Below, piece after piece: positions 7,020 through 13,796 of a stretch of DNA of 14,514 nucleotides. Source of the DNA: Clostridia bacterium (GTDB lineage: Bacteria > Bacillota > Clostridia > Oscillospirales > Acutalibacteraceae); contig CAAGJN010000013.1 of the NCBI GenBank assembly GCA_900770255.1, forward strand, positions 1-14,514. Reading direction: 5' to 3'. Numbering within the stretch: position 1 is the stretch's first letter; every line of letters begins with the position of its first letter. The notes beneath the pieces were generated by a model. It was given only the letters and a program-made list of their open reading frames with translations. It was not told the DNA's origin and ran no database searches. The position numbers and the translations under genes were made by a program.

Positions 7020-7048
7020 ATATTACTCCTACCTGCCGTAAATTGCAA
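7020..7048 (-). promoter_or_regulatory. Predicted promoter for the aldolase gene
   Basis: Read leftward, TTGCAA (7043-7048), a 17-nt spacer and TAATAT (7020-7025) predict a start near 7013, exactly the outer edge of the palindrome, giving a leader of about 166 nt. The -10 match is only four of six, so confidence is moderate. Confidence 0.5.
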
Positions 7049-7077
7049 TAGAAAAGCGCTATTTGTTGCGCCGGCAC

Positions 7078-7105
7078 TTGAAAAATTTACCGTTTTAGCT
7101 ATAAT
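7078..7105 (+). promoter_or_regulatory. Sigma-A promoter for the propeller/barrel gene
   Basis: TTGAAA (7078-7083), a 16-nt spacer and a perfect TATAAT (7100-7105) predict a start near 7112 and a leader of about 48 nt. It lies back to back with the aldolase promoter, about 30 bp away. A short stem CCGC/GCGG and a T-run sit between it and the AAGGAG ribosome binding site at 7147-7152. Confidence 0.75.
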
Positions 7106-7159
7106 GGTATGGATTGACCCGGCCGCATTGAGCGGTTACATTTTTTAAGGAGTAAACGA

Positions 7160-9382
7160 ATGAAAAAAAGCAGCATGGTTTATCGCATCGGCAGGTTTCC
7201 GCAGCTTACCCGTAAGGTCTATACGCAGGCCGACGGGCTCGTTTCGGATTCAGTAACTGCGATGTGCTTCGGCACGGACGGCAGTCTCTATATCGGAACG
7301 GACAAGGGCCTGTCAAAGCTCGAAAACAAAAAGAAGATAGTCAGCGTTGACATAGGCCTAGAGAACGCCTGCATCTCAATGCTCTACTGCGCGCCGAACG
7401 GACATATTTTTGTCGGAGCCGGCAGGACTCTCATCGAGCTCAGCGGCAAAAAGACGGTCTCCACCCGCGAGTTTTCCTCGGAAATGGTGGATATGAAGCG
7501 CGATGAGGACAACGTGACATGGATACTCACCAAGACGGTACTCTACCGCTTCCCCGAGGGAGCGGAGAACTTCGATATGCAGATCGGTGTGCCCGGATCA
7601 GGCAGCTGCATGGCAGTAGTCAGAAACAATGAGGTCTATGTCGGCACCGAGAGCGACGGACTTCACGCGCTCGTCGGCAAGCGCTGGCATTGGTCGGAGC
7701 TTATGGAGGGCGTGACCGGCATACTCAGCAACAGCATAACCTGCCTCGACATCGACCCTGCGGGCGACGTGTGGATCGGCACGGACAAGGGAGTGTGCGT
7801 CTATGACAACAACAGCTATTGGCTCGACGGCTCAAAGATAACCGGCCTGCCCAAGGGCAGCATAACCGGCATGGCCGTTGCGCCCGACGGACGCAGATTT
7901 TTCACAACGACAAAGGGTCTTATCATCCAGCATAACGGACGTCTGTCTTATTACGGCTATAAGCGCTGGCTGCCGGATATGCACGCGACGGGAGTCGCGC
8001 TCTCGCCCGATGGGAGCTTCTGCGTCTCCACTAAAGCGGGCATCAGCCTGTTTGAGACGAGGATGATGACCCTCGAGGAAAAGGCGAGAGAGCTGCGTGC
8101 GAACACGGAAAAATTCAATATCCGCAAGGACGGCTTTGTGCTTGACCGCATGCTTGAGCATGAGGGAACAGTCTCGGAGGATGAGGGCTATGTCAGCACG
8201 GGCGACAACGACGGCCTCTGGACGGGACTTTACGTCGGCGCGCTCTGCTACGAATATGCCTGCACAAAGGACGAGGAGGTACGTGCGGCTGCGCGCCGCT
8301 CGCTGCTTGCACTTATAAAGCTCACTCAGATCACCGGCATTGAGGGCTTTACTGCCCGCGCGATTAGATATTCCGACGAGGAGGGCTACGGCACGGGCGC
8401 ACGACACGAGTGGCATTACGCCGTTGATGCTGACGGCAACGAGCTCGAGTGGCTCGGCGAGACGTCCTCGGACGAGATGGTCGGTCACTTCTATGCCTAT
8501 TCAAACTACTTCGATCTCGTCGCCGACGGGGAGGAGAAGAAGCTGATCGCCGGCGTCGTCTCAAAGATACTTGATCATATCCTCAACAACAATTTCCGGC
8601 TCGTTGACACCGACGGTAAGCCGACAACATGGGCGAACTGGAATCCCGATCTGCTCAACAACGACCACAAGTGGGTCTATGAAAAGGGCACGAATTCACT
8701 TCAGATACTCACCTTTCTCGAGGCCGGCTATCACATGACCGGCAACGAAAAATATAAGCAGGTGTTTGATTATCTGGTTGGCGACAAGCACTTTGCATTA
8801 AACCTCATGCAGTATAAGATCCTCGACGGCCACCTGCTGCATATCGATGACAACCACGATTTTCTCATGATATCGCTGCTCATGCGCTATACGGAGGATC
8901 CCAAGCTGCGCTCGATCTTTGCTATGGGACTTACCCACCACTGGGAGGACGAGCGCTGCGAGCGCAACGCATTCTTCAACTTTGTCTACGGCGCCTGCAC
9001 CGGCGAGCGCTGCGACATTGAGAACGCGGTCGATGAGTTGACAGATTATCCGATGGATCAGGTGCTCTGGACTCTTTACAACAGCTGGCACGAGCTCAAG
9101 TGGGATATGCGCCCGACGGAGGTCGGAATGATTCCGCAGCTCGTCGAACCGCTGCCCGCCCATGAGCGCAGGATAAACAACAGCGACTGCAACCGCTTCA
9201 TTGCCGACAGCGGTATTGCGGGCGAAGCCGAGAGACTGTTTACCAAATCAGACGATCCGACAGCGTTCACGATGTTCCCGGGCACGGGAGACGACAGGGG
9301 CGACTGCATGACGGCCTGCACGAACTTTACCCACCCGTATTGGTACGCGAGATATTACGGCCTGATAGAAGAAGCTGAATAA
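7160..9382 (+). CDS. Beta-propeller plus alpha/alpha-barrel-like protein, function unknown
   Basis: This 740-residue protein has two halves. Residues about 20-300 contain some seven repeats of the two-component-regulator-propeller type, for example GTDGSLYIGTDKGLSKL, PAGDVWIGTDKGVCVY and PDGSFCVSTKAGISLF: a beta-propeller of the kind found in sensor ectodomains. After a linker (MTLEEKARELRANTEKF), residues about 330-735 look all-helical, with TGDNDGLWTGLYVG, SLLALIKLTQITGIEGFTAR, TSSDEMVGHFYAY and TWANWNPDLLNNDHKW, resembling an (alpha/alpha)-barrel sugar-processing enzyme; this is inference from pattern, not a match. There is no signal peptide, membrane helix, kinase or DNA-binding domain, so it is probably cytoplasmic and not a classical sensor. 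AAGGAG lies 7 nt before the ATG. It has its own promoter and terminator and is divergent from the aldolase gene, suggesting a shared pathway. Confidence 0.8.
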   Translation: MKKSSMVYRIGRFPQLTRKVYTQADGLVSDSVTAMCFGTDGSLYIGTDKGLSKLENKKKIVSVDIGLENACISMLYCAPNGHIFVGAGRTLIELSGKKTVSTREFSSEMVDMKRDEDNVTWILTKTVLYRFPEGAENFDMQIGVPGSGSCMAVVRNNEVYVGTESDGLHALVGKRWHWSELMEGVTGILSNSITCLDIDPAGDVWIGTDKGVCVYDNNSYWLDGSKITGLPKGSITGMAVAPDGRRFFTTTKGLIIQHNGRLSYYGYKRWLPDMHATGVALSPDGSFCVSTKAGISLFETRMMTLEEKARELRANTEKFNIRKDGFVLDRMLEHEGTVSEDEGYVSTGDNDGLWTGLYVGALCYEYACTKDEEVRAAARRSLLALIKLTQITGIEGFTARAIRYSDEEGYGTGARHEWHYAVDADGNELEWLGETSSDEMVGHFYAYSNYFDLVADGEEKKLIAGVVSKILDHILNNNFRLVDTDGKPTTWANWNPDLLNNDHKWVYEKGTNSLQILTFLEAGYHMTGNEKYKQVFDYLVGDKHFALNLMQYKILDGHLLHIDDNHDFLMISLLMRYTEDPKLRSIFAMGLTHHWEDERCERNAFFNFVYGACTGERCDIENAVDELTDYPMDQVLWTLYNSWHELKWDMRPTEVGMIPQLVEPLPAHERRINNSDCNRFIADSGIAGEAERLFTKSDDPTAFTMFPGTGDDRGDCMTACTNFTHPYWYARYYGLIEEAE

Positions 9383-9388
9383 AAGAGA

Positions 9389-9417
9389 AAACCACGTCCG
9401 CATGGGCGTGGTTTTTT
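9389..9417 (+). terminator. Rho-independent terminator of the propeller/barrel gene
   Basis: AAACCACG and CC (9389-9399) pair with GG and CGTGGTTT (9404-9414) through an added T-G pair around a GCAT loop, and the T-run extends to 9417. It begins 7 nt after the stop codon. A clear intrinsic terminator. Confidence 0.9.
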
Positions 9418-9591
9418 CGTGGTATAACAGAGACGAAAACAAAAACGCGCAGAGATATGTTCTTTGTCGCGCTTCGCCGCTAAAGGCGAACCGTGTCCGT
9501 TGCCCATCACAAGTCGCAATCCGTTATTTTTTATTCTCTGAGCCGACTGAAGTGTTAGACTTCTGAAAGCCTACGCCTGCTCGCCGTTTGC
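9418..9591. other. Gene-free spacer with small hairpins
   Basis: No gene is seen. The stretch has a 6-bp stem TTCGCC/GGCGAA (9473-9490, loop GCTAAA), a 5-bp stem GAAGT/ACTTC (9549-9563) and a T-rich block around 9524-9535. None is a strong terminator for the leftward haemolysin III gene that ends at 9592. Its look is that of an intergenic repeat, which I cannot verify here. Confidence 0.4.
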
Positions 9592-10263
9592 TCACAGCAC
9601 ATAGAACACAATGCAGAAGAAATGAGCAAGGCTGCCGAGAATAACGAAGATGTGAAACACAGAGTGCATGTAACGGTGATTTATCCCCAAGCCGTAGAGT
9701 ATCGCGCCGAAGGTATAGAGCAGGCCGCCGGCCACGAGCAGCAGAAAGCCGCCGAGCGTCAGCGCGCGGTAAGTCGGCACTACGGCGAAGATAATGCACC
9801 AGCCCATGCCGATGTAGCAGATCATAGAAAACACACGGAATTTTTTAAGGTCGATCGCAGTCAGCGTGACCGCGACCGCCGCGAGCGCCCAGACCACTCC
9901 GAAAACAACCCAGCCGACCGCTTTATTTACCTTTGTCAGCGCGCAGACGGCTATAGGCGTATATGTTCCGACTATAAGAAAGTATACCGTGCAGTGATCT
10001 ATCACCTGAAGCACCTTTTTGGCGTAGGGCCTTTTCACTCCGTGATAGATGCTCGACATCGTGTATAGCATGATCATGGACAGCCCGTAGACGATCGAGG
10101 TTATTACGCCGGATATGCTGCCGTGGAGCGCGGCGACAATTACACACACAACGAGAATGACAACTGACAGACCGCCGCCGACAATGTGCGTGACCATGTT
10201 GAAAATTTCCTCCCCGCGCGTGTAGTCGGGGAGCTTTCTGTCTGCAAGCTTTGTCCTTTCCAT
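9592..10263 (-). CDS. Haemolysin III (HlyIII/YqfA, PAQR-like) membrane protein
   Basis: This 223-residue protein belongs to the HlyIII family, seven-helix integral membrane proteins related to PAQR receptors and thought to bind zinc; despite the name, most bacterial members have no shown haemolytic role. Family signatures are EEIFNMVTHIVGG (Glu19, His26), MSSIYHG (His74), IDHCTVYFLIVGTYTP (residues 88-103, Asp89) and HSVFHIFVILGSLAHF (His200, His204, His214), giving the metal-site His/Asp set in order. About seven hydrophobic segments fill residues 30-223. GGAGGA precedes the ATG by 8 nt. It has its own extended -10 promoter with an inverted repeat at the start site, and lies downstream of mltG on the same strand, 122 nt away. 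No convincing terminator follows it. Confidence 0.93.
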   Translation of the reverse strand: MERTKLADRKLPDYTRGEEIFNMVTHIVGGGLSVVILVVCVIVAALHGSISGVITSIVYGLSMIMLYTMSSIYHGVKRPYAKKVLQVIDHCTVYFLIVGTYTPIAVCALTKVNKAVGWVVFGVVWALAAVAVTLTAIDLKKFRVFSMICYIGMGWCIIFAVVPTYRALTLGGFLLLVAGGLLYTFGAILYGLGINHRYMHSVFHIFVILGSLAHFFCIVFYVL

Positions 10264-10288
10264 AAAAACTGTCCTCCGAGTTCAAAAA

Positions 10289-10302
10289 TGTACTCTGGTA
10301 CA
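10289..10302. promoter_or_regulatory. Operator-like inverted repeat at the HlyIII gene start site
   Basis: The perfect inverted repeat TGTAC-TCTG-GTACA abuts the -10 box (10303-10308) and covers the predicted transcription start near 10296. A repressor bound there would block initiation. The regulator is unknown, and a short repeat like this can also arise by chance. Confidence 0.4.
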
Positions 10303-10311
10303 ATTATATCA
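10303..10311 (-). promoter_or_regulatory. Extended -10 promoter for the HlyIII gene
   Basis: Read leftward, TGATATAAT gives a perfect TATAAT (10303-10308) preceded by the TGn extension. There is no good -35 box at 17 nt upstream, which is typical of extended -10 promoters. The predicted start near 10296 leaves a leader of about 33 nt. Confidence 0.6.
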
Positions 10312-10385
10312 CCTGAGTTCTGATTTTATCCCCGGAGGAGAACTAATTTCTTAATTTTTCTTTAAATTGCTCACCTGACTGCGGC

Positions 10386-11366
10386 TCAGGAGGAGATCCC
10401 GGCCTTTTCGAGGTTTGCCTGATGCTCCTCCCAGGTATCGGCGTAGTAATAGTTCGCGTTGCTGTCGTGGCAGAAGTAGAGATAAGATACGTCTGCGGGG
10501 CTGAGTGCGGCGTTTATTGTCTTTTTGCCGGGATTGCAGATCGGCCCGGCGGGCAGACCGCTGCACTTGTACATGTTGTAGAGACTGTTGTAGCGGTTGA
10601 CGTCTCCCGAAATATAGGGCTTGACGTTTCGCTCAATGTAGTATATGCCGGAATCCATCTGTAATTTCATTCCGGCTTCAAGGCGGTTGTATATGACCGC
10701 TGCTATCTTTGCGACCTCGTTGGGGTTTGAGCCCTCTTTCTCAATTATTGACGCGACGGTCAGAATCTGATCAATCGAATAGCCCATGGATTTTGCTTTT
10801 GCGCGGTCTGATGAGGTAATCTTATTTTCACCTACACGCAAAAAGCGGCCTATCGCGTCCTGCGGTTTCTCGTTTTTGTAAAAATCGTAAGTCTCCGGGA
10901 ACAGATAACCCTCAAGCTTAAACGCCCGCGTGTTTGACGGGCGCGCCGCGATGAGCGGGTAGTAGCTGTAGTCGTAGCTCTGCGAGGTGCTCATGAGATC
11001 GCTGAACGAGCAGACGCCGTTTTCCTCGAGCTTCTTAAAAATCTGAGTGAGCGTCATGCCCTCTGTGATTGTCACGCGGACAGTCTCACGGCTTTGACTG
11101 TCCTGAGTGGGCGCATAGTCCGAGGGGCTCGGAGCCATGGGATTTGCTGTGCTGCCGATGACTTCGGGATTACCGACTTTTGTGCCGGGCTCGTCCTGAT
11201 CCTGCGCGGGCGCAGCCGTGCCGTCGGCGTATATGACCGCGTCCTGTGTGCAGCCTGACGGGCCCTCGGACGAGGGATCTGTATTATCTTTGCCCGTGCA
11301 CGCCGCACAGGAGAGCGCAAGTACAGCCGCCAGCGATGTGCAGAACATTTTTTTGATGAGTTTCAT
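10386..11366 (-). CDS. mltG: Endolytic transglycosylase MltG (YceG-like), probable lipoprotein
   Basis: MltG cleaves nascent peptidoglycan strands at the membrane and is thought to set glycan chain ends. The 326 residues start with a basic then hydrophobic signal (MKLIKKMFCTSLAAVLALSC) and cysteines at 20 and 23, suggesting a lipoprotein signal, although neither has an ideal lipobox. A Pro/Ser/Asp-rich linker (25-92) leads to the YceG domain: a LysM-like subdomain (about 94-130), LEGYLFPETYDFY (151-163), SIIEKEG with catalytic Glu209, YNRLEAGMKLQMDSG (226-240), and LPAGPICNPG with the closing YADTWEEHQAN. Most family members use a transmembrane helix instead. AGGAG lies 7 nt before the ATG and a consensus promoter lies upstream. 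It is divergent from the MATE gene. Confidence 0.93.
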   Translation of the reverse strand: MKLIKKMFCTSLAAVLALSCAACTGKDNTDPSSEGPSGCTQDAVIYADGTAAPAQDQDEPGTKVGNPEVIGSTANPMAPSPSDYAPTQDSQSRETVRVTITEGMTLTQIFKKLEENGVCSFSDLMSTSQSYDYSYYPLIAARPSNTRAFKLEGYLFPETYDFYKNEKPQDAIGRFLRVGENKITSSDRAKAKSMGYSIDQILTVASIIEKEGSNPNEVAKIAAVIYNRLEAGMKLQMDSGIYYIERNVKPYISGDVNRYNSLYNMYKCSGLPAGPICNPGKKTINAALSPADVSYLYFCHDSNANYYYADTWEEHQANLEKAGISS

Positions 11367-11395
11367 CTTATCACTCCTAAAAGCTTTCGAAGATG

Positions 11396-11424
11396 ATTAT
11401 AGTACGGGGCGTGAATATTGTCAA
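11396..11424 (-). promoter_or_regulatory. Consensus sigma-A promoter for mltG
   Basis: Read leftward, TTGACA (11419-11424), exactly 17 nt, then TATAAT (11396-11401): a perfect consensus promoter. The predicted start near 11389 leaves a leader of about 23 nt. Its -35 box overlaps that of the divergent MATE promoter. Confidence 0.85.
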
Positions 11425-11446
11425 ACCGCGGCGAAGGTGTTATAAT
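11418..11446 (+). promoter_or_regulatory. Sigma-A promoter for the MATE gene
   Basis: TTGTCA (11418-11423), a 17-nt spacer and TATAAT (11441-11446) predict a start near 11453, about 25 nt before the ATG. The -35 hexamer uses nearly the same bases as the opposite-strand mltG -35, so RNA polymerase should not occupy both at once. Confidence 0.8.
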
Positions 11447-11477
11447 ACTACGGTATGCGTTTTGAGGAGGGCTTGGG

Positions 11478-12824
11478 ATGCTCGTAAAGGACAAAAAATT
11501 TTACCGTGGCTTTTTCTCCATGACGATGACCATAGCTCTGCAAAATCTAATTGTCTATGGAGTCAACCTCGCGGATAATATAATGCTCGGAGCTTACAGC
11601 GAGACGGCGCTCAGTGGCGTTGCGATCGCAAATCAGGTGCAGTTCCTTCTGCAGATGATCGTCACCGGTACGGCGTCGGGCATGGGCGTTATCGTCTCGC
11701 AGTACTGGGGTAAGCGGCAGACGGAGCCGATCAGGCGCGTTTTCGCGGTCGGCTTCTGGATAAGCCTCATCCTCAGCGCGGTTATGTCCGCGGTAGTGTG
11801 GTTTCTGCCCTACGGAGTAATGGGACTGCTGACGAACGAGCAGGCGATCATCCCGGCCGGCGTGCAGTATCTTAAAATAATGGTGTTTTCATATCTGATT
11901 TTCTCCGTTTCCAACTCGCTGCTCGGAGTCATGCGCAGCGTGGAGACGGTGCATATCGGATTTTATATCTCACTGGCAACACTGTTTATAAATGTGTTCC
12001 TCAACTATATGCTTATCTACGGCCGTTTCGGCGCGCCGGAGCTCGGCGTGAAGGGCGCCGCATATGCGACCCTCACATCGCGCGTTGTCGAGTTTGCCGC
12101 AATCGTGGTGTACTGCCGCTTTATCGACAAAAAGCTGAGGTTAAATTTTCGGGATATTTTTGCGCTCGAGCGCAGCTATATCCGCGATTTCTTCAGGTCG
12201 GGCGTTCCGCTGATGCTCTCGAGCGTGTCGTGGGGCGTTGCGATGTCGGTGCAGGCTGCAATCCTGGGCAGACTCGGCGCGTCGGGTATAGCCGCGTCGA
12301 GTATCGCGCAGACGCTGTTTCAGTGCACCTCCGTCGTCGCCTATGCGACCGGAGACGCGGCGCGCGTGATGACCGGTATGGCTGTCGGCGAGGGGGACAT
12401 GGAGAAAATCCGCAGCGAAGCGAAAACGATGCAGCTTCTGTTTCTCATCATCGGCGTTATCACTTCGGCGGTGCTTTTTGCGGTCAGAAAGCCGATAATC
12501 TCCGTCTACAACACCTCGCCCGAGACGACCGCACTCGCGAATGTTTTTGTGCTGATCCTGTGCGTGACGAGCATCGGCACGGCCTATGAGATGCCGTGCC
12601 TTACGGGTATAGTCTCGGGCGGCGGGGATACGAAGTTCGTGTTTCTGAATGACATCGTGTTCATGTGGTGCATAGTGCTCCCGGTCTCGGCTCTCTCGGC
12701 GTTCTGGTTCAAGGTCCCGCCGGCTGTGACCTTTGCCCTGCTCAAGGCGGATCAGATACTCAAGTGCTTTGTCGCGCTCGTCAAGGTGAACCGTTTTCGC
12801 TGGGTGCGCGTGCTTACGAGATAA
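11478..12824 (+). CDS. MATE family multidrug/sodium antiporter
   Basis: MATE transporters export cationic drugs, toxins or metabolites from the cytoplasm in exchange for Na+ or H+. The 448 residues fit the family's usual 440-480 and form about twelve hydrophobic helices in two MatE halves (about 13-215 and 235-435). Typical features are ALQNLIVYGVNLADNIMLG in helix 1, SGMGVIVSQYWGKRQ after helix 2, the inter-helix segment GAPELGVKGAAYAT at 185-198 ahead of helix 6, and GIVSGGGDTKFVF (377-389) in the second half. The substrate cannot be read from sequence. GAGGAGG (11464-11470) lies 7 nt before the ATG. It appears monocistronic, with a hairpin directly past its stop, and is divergent from mltG. 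Confidence 0.94.
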   Translation: MLVKDKKFYRGFFSMTMTIALQNLIVYGVNLADNIMLGAYSETALSGVAIANQVQFLLQMIVTGTASGMGVIVSQYWGKRQTEPIRRVFAVGFWISLILSAVMSAVVWFLPYGVMGLLTNEQAIIPAGVQYLKIMVFSYLIFSVSNSLLGVMRSVETVHIGFYISLATLFINVFLNYMLIYGRFGAPELGVKGAAYATLTSRVVEFAAIVVYCRFIDKKLRLNFRDIFALERSYIRDFFRSGVPLMLSSVSWGVAMSVQAAILGRLGASGIAASSIAQTLFQCTSVVAYATGDAARVMTGMAVGEGDMEKIRSEAKTMQLLFLIIGVITSAVLFAVRKPIISVYNTSPETTALANVFVLILCVTSIGTAYEMPCLTGIVSGGGDTKFVFLNDIVFMWCIVLPVSALSAFWFKVPPAVTFALLKADQILKCFVALVKVNRFRWVRVLTR

Positions 12825-12862
12825 AAAATATCCACCCGCCGCCGCAGTGCAGAGGGTGGATA
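12823..12862 (-). terminator. Terminator of the leftward TIM-barrel gene, perhaps shared
   Basis: TATCCACCC (12829-12837) pairs with GGGTGGATA (12854-12862) across a 16-nt loop. Read leftward the stem is followed by TTTTTT (12828-12823), a good intrinsic terminator. Read rightward, for the convergent MATE gene, the tail ATCAATTTG is weak, so it may stop that transcript only partly. The run overlaps the MATE stop codon. Confidence 0.82.
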
Positions 12863-12891
12863 ATCAATTTGTGTGAACAGGCGCGGATCGG

Positions 12892-13575
12892 TCAGAAGTC
12901 CGGATGTGGCTCTCCGTGGCGGTACTTGTCCATGATGTCTTTGAAAACCTCGCCGTTTGACGGGGGAGTCCAGGTTATCGCGTTCGCTCCCGCCTCAATG
13001 GTAGCAATTATGCTCTCGTCGGTCGGGCCGCCGGTCGCGATGATCGGTATGGACGGAAATCTTTCTCTTATGCTGCACACAACCTGCGGAGTCCTGCCAG
13101 CCGCCGAGATGTTGAGAATGCTGACTCCCGCGTCGATGCGGCCCTGGATATCTTCATCCTCGCTGAGCACCGTGACGACTATCGGCACATCTACCGTGCT
13201 GTGGAGCTGCTTTATCGTGTTGTTTTGTGTCGGCGCGTTGACAACGACGCCCAGAGCTCCCTGAAACTCTGCATGCAGGGCGAGGTTGACGACTCTGTGT
13301 CCCTGAGTCAGCCCGCCGCCGACTCCGACAAAAACCGGCACGTCTGCCGCGACCATGACCGCCTGAGTTATAACGGGCTGCGGCGTGAACGGATAAACGG
13401 CGATGACAGCGTCAGCGTTTGTGTTGCGGATGATGCTCGCGTCAGTCGAGAAGAGCACCGATTTTATCCTTCTGCCGAGTATTTTGATGCCGCTGCAGCG
13501 ATATATCGGCTCGGGTACCTTGAGCATGAAATCTCTGAGGCTGCCTTTGACCTCGGGTATGTTCTGTTCAGACAT
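12892..13575 (-). CDS. Uncharacterised TIM-barrel protein
   Basis: This 227-residue protein matches a conserved but uncharacterised clostridial family that databases often label simply hydrolase or beta/alpha-barrel protein. The barrel is suggested by alternating strands and helices with phosphate-binding-like loops: IKSVLFSTDASIIRN (37-51), ADAVIAVYPFTPQPVIT (54-70), VFVGVGGGLTQGHR (81-94), GALGVVVNAPT (106-116), PIVVTVLSEDEDI (131-143), AGVSILNISAAGRTP (149-163) and PIIATGGPTDES (177-188) with a final EAGANAITWTPPS. The ATGGP plus EAGANAI ending resembles IGPS/ThiG/YhdB-type phosphate-binding barrels, so a phosphorylated ligand is possible. There is no signal peptide. The ribosome binding site is GAGAGG about 10 nt from the ATG. 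It stands alone between a terminator and its promoter. Confidence 0.8.
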   Translation of the reverse strand: MSEQNIPEVKGSLRDFMLKVPEPIYRCSGIKILGRRIKSVLFSTDASIIRNTNADAVIAVYPFTPQPVITQAVMVAADVPVFVGVGGGLTQGHRVVNLALHAEFQGALGVVVNAPTQNNTIKQLHSTVDVPIVVTVLSEDEDIQGRIDAGVSILNISAAGRTPQVVCSIRERFPSIPIIATGGPTDESIIATIEAGANAITWTPPSNGEVFKDIMDKYRHGEPHPDF

Positions 13576-13635
13576 ATTTTTATTTCCTCTCTCTCTTTAT
13601 ACGTCAGCCGTCCGAAGCTTTTTTGATAAATTTGC

Positions 13636-13663
13636 TTGCATTCGCCGAAAACGGGCATATAAT
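13636..13663 (+). promoter_or_regulatory. Predicted promoter for the flavin reductase gene
   Basis: TTGCAT (13636-13641), a 16-nt spacer and a perfect TATAAT (13658-13663) predict a start near 13670, giving a leader of about 127 nt. A second TATAAT at 13730-13735 lacks a good -35 box. This promoter lies inside the predicted leader of the leftward TIM-barrel gene. Confidence 0.55.
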
Positions 13664-13730
13664 ATTAGATACAGAAGCTTCTTCCCGTGACGGCGGGTAT
13701 ATTCTTTATCGCGTATTTTATGATAACATT

Positions 13731-13759
13731 ATAATAACATATTTATAGCCGCGGGTCAA
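13731..13759 (-). promoter_or_regulatory. Predicted promoter for the TIM-barrel gene
   Basis: Read leftward, TTGACC (13754-13759), a 17-nt spacer and TATTAT (13731-13736) predict a start near 13724, about 150 nt before the gene. The match is good; the long leader is unexplained. Confidence 0.6.
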
Positions 13760-13796
13760 TTATTTGAGGGAAAGAAGACGAAAAAGGAGATTTTTT

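Noticed and set aside
6848..7048. N-terminal extension of the aldolase by 67 codons to 7048
   Set aside because: It would be translated from the palindromic element and past the predicted promoter; the ATG at 6847 has a good ribosome binding site and gives the normal family length.
7014..7159. Known riboswitch upstream of the propeller/barrel gene
   Set aside because: The predicted leader is only about 48 nt with a 4-bp stem; too short and unlike any riboswitch class I know.
7832..8488. 218-codon open frame antisense to the propeller/barrel gene
   Set aside because: It lies inside the well-supported 740-residue gene and its product has no recognisable features.
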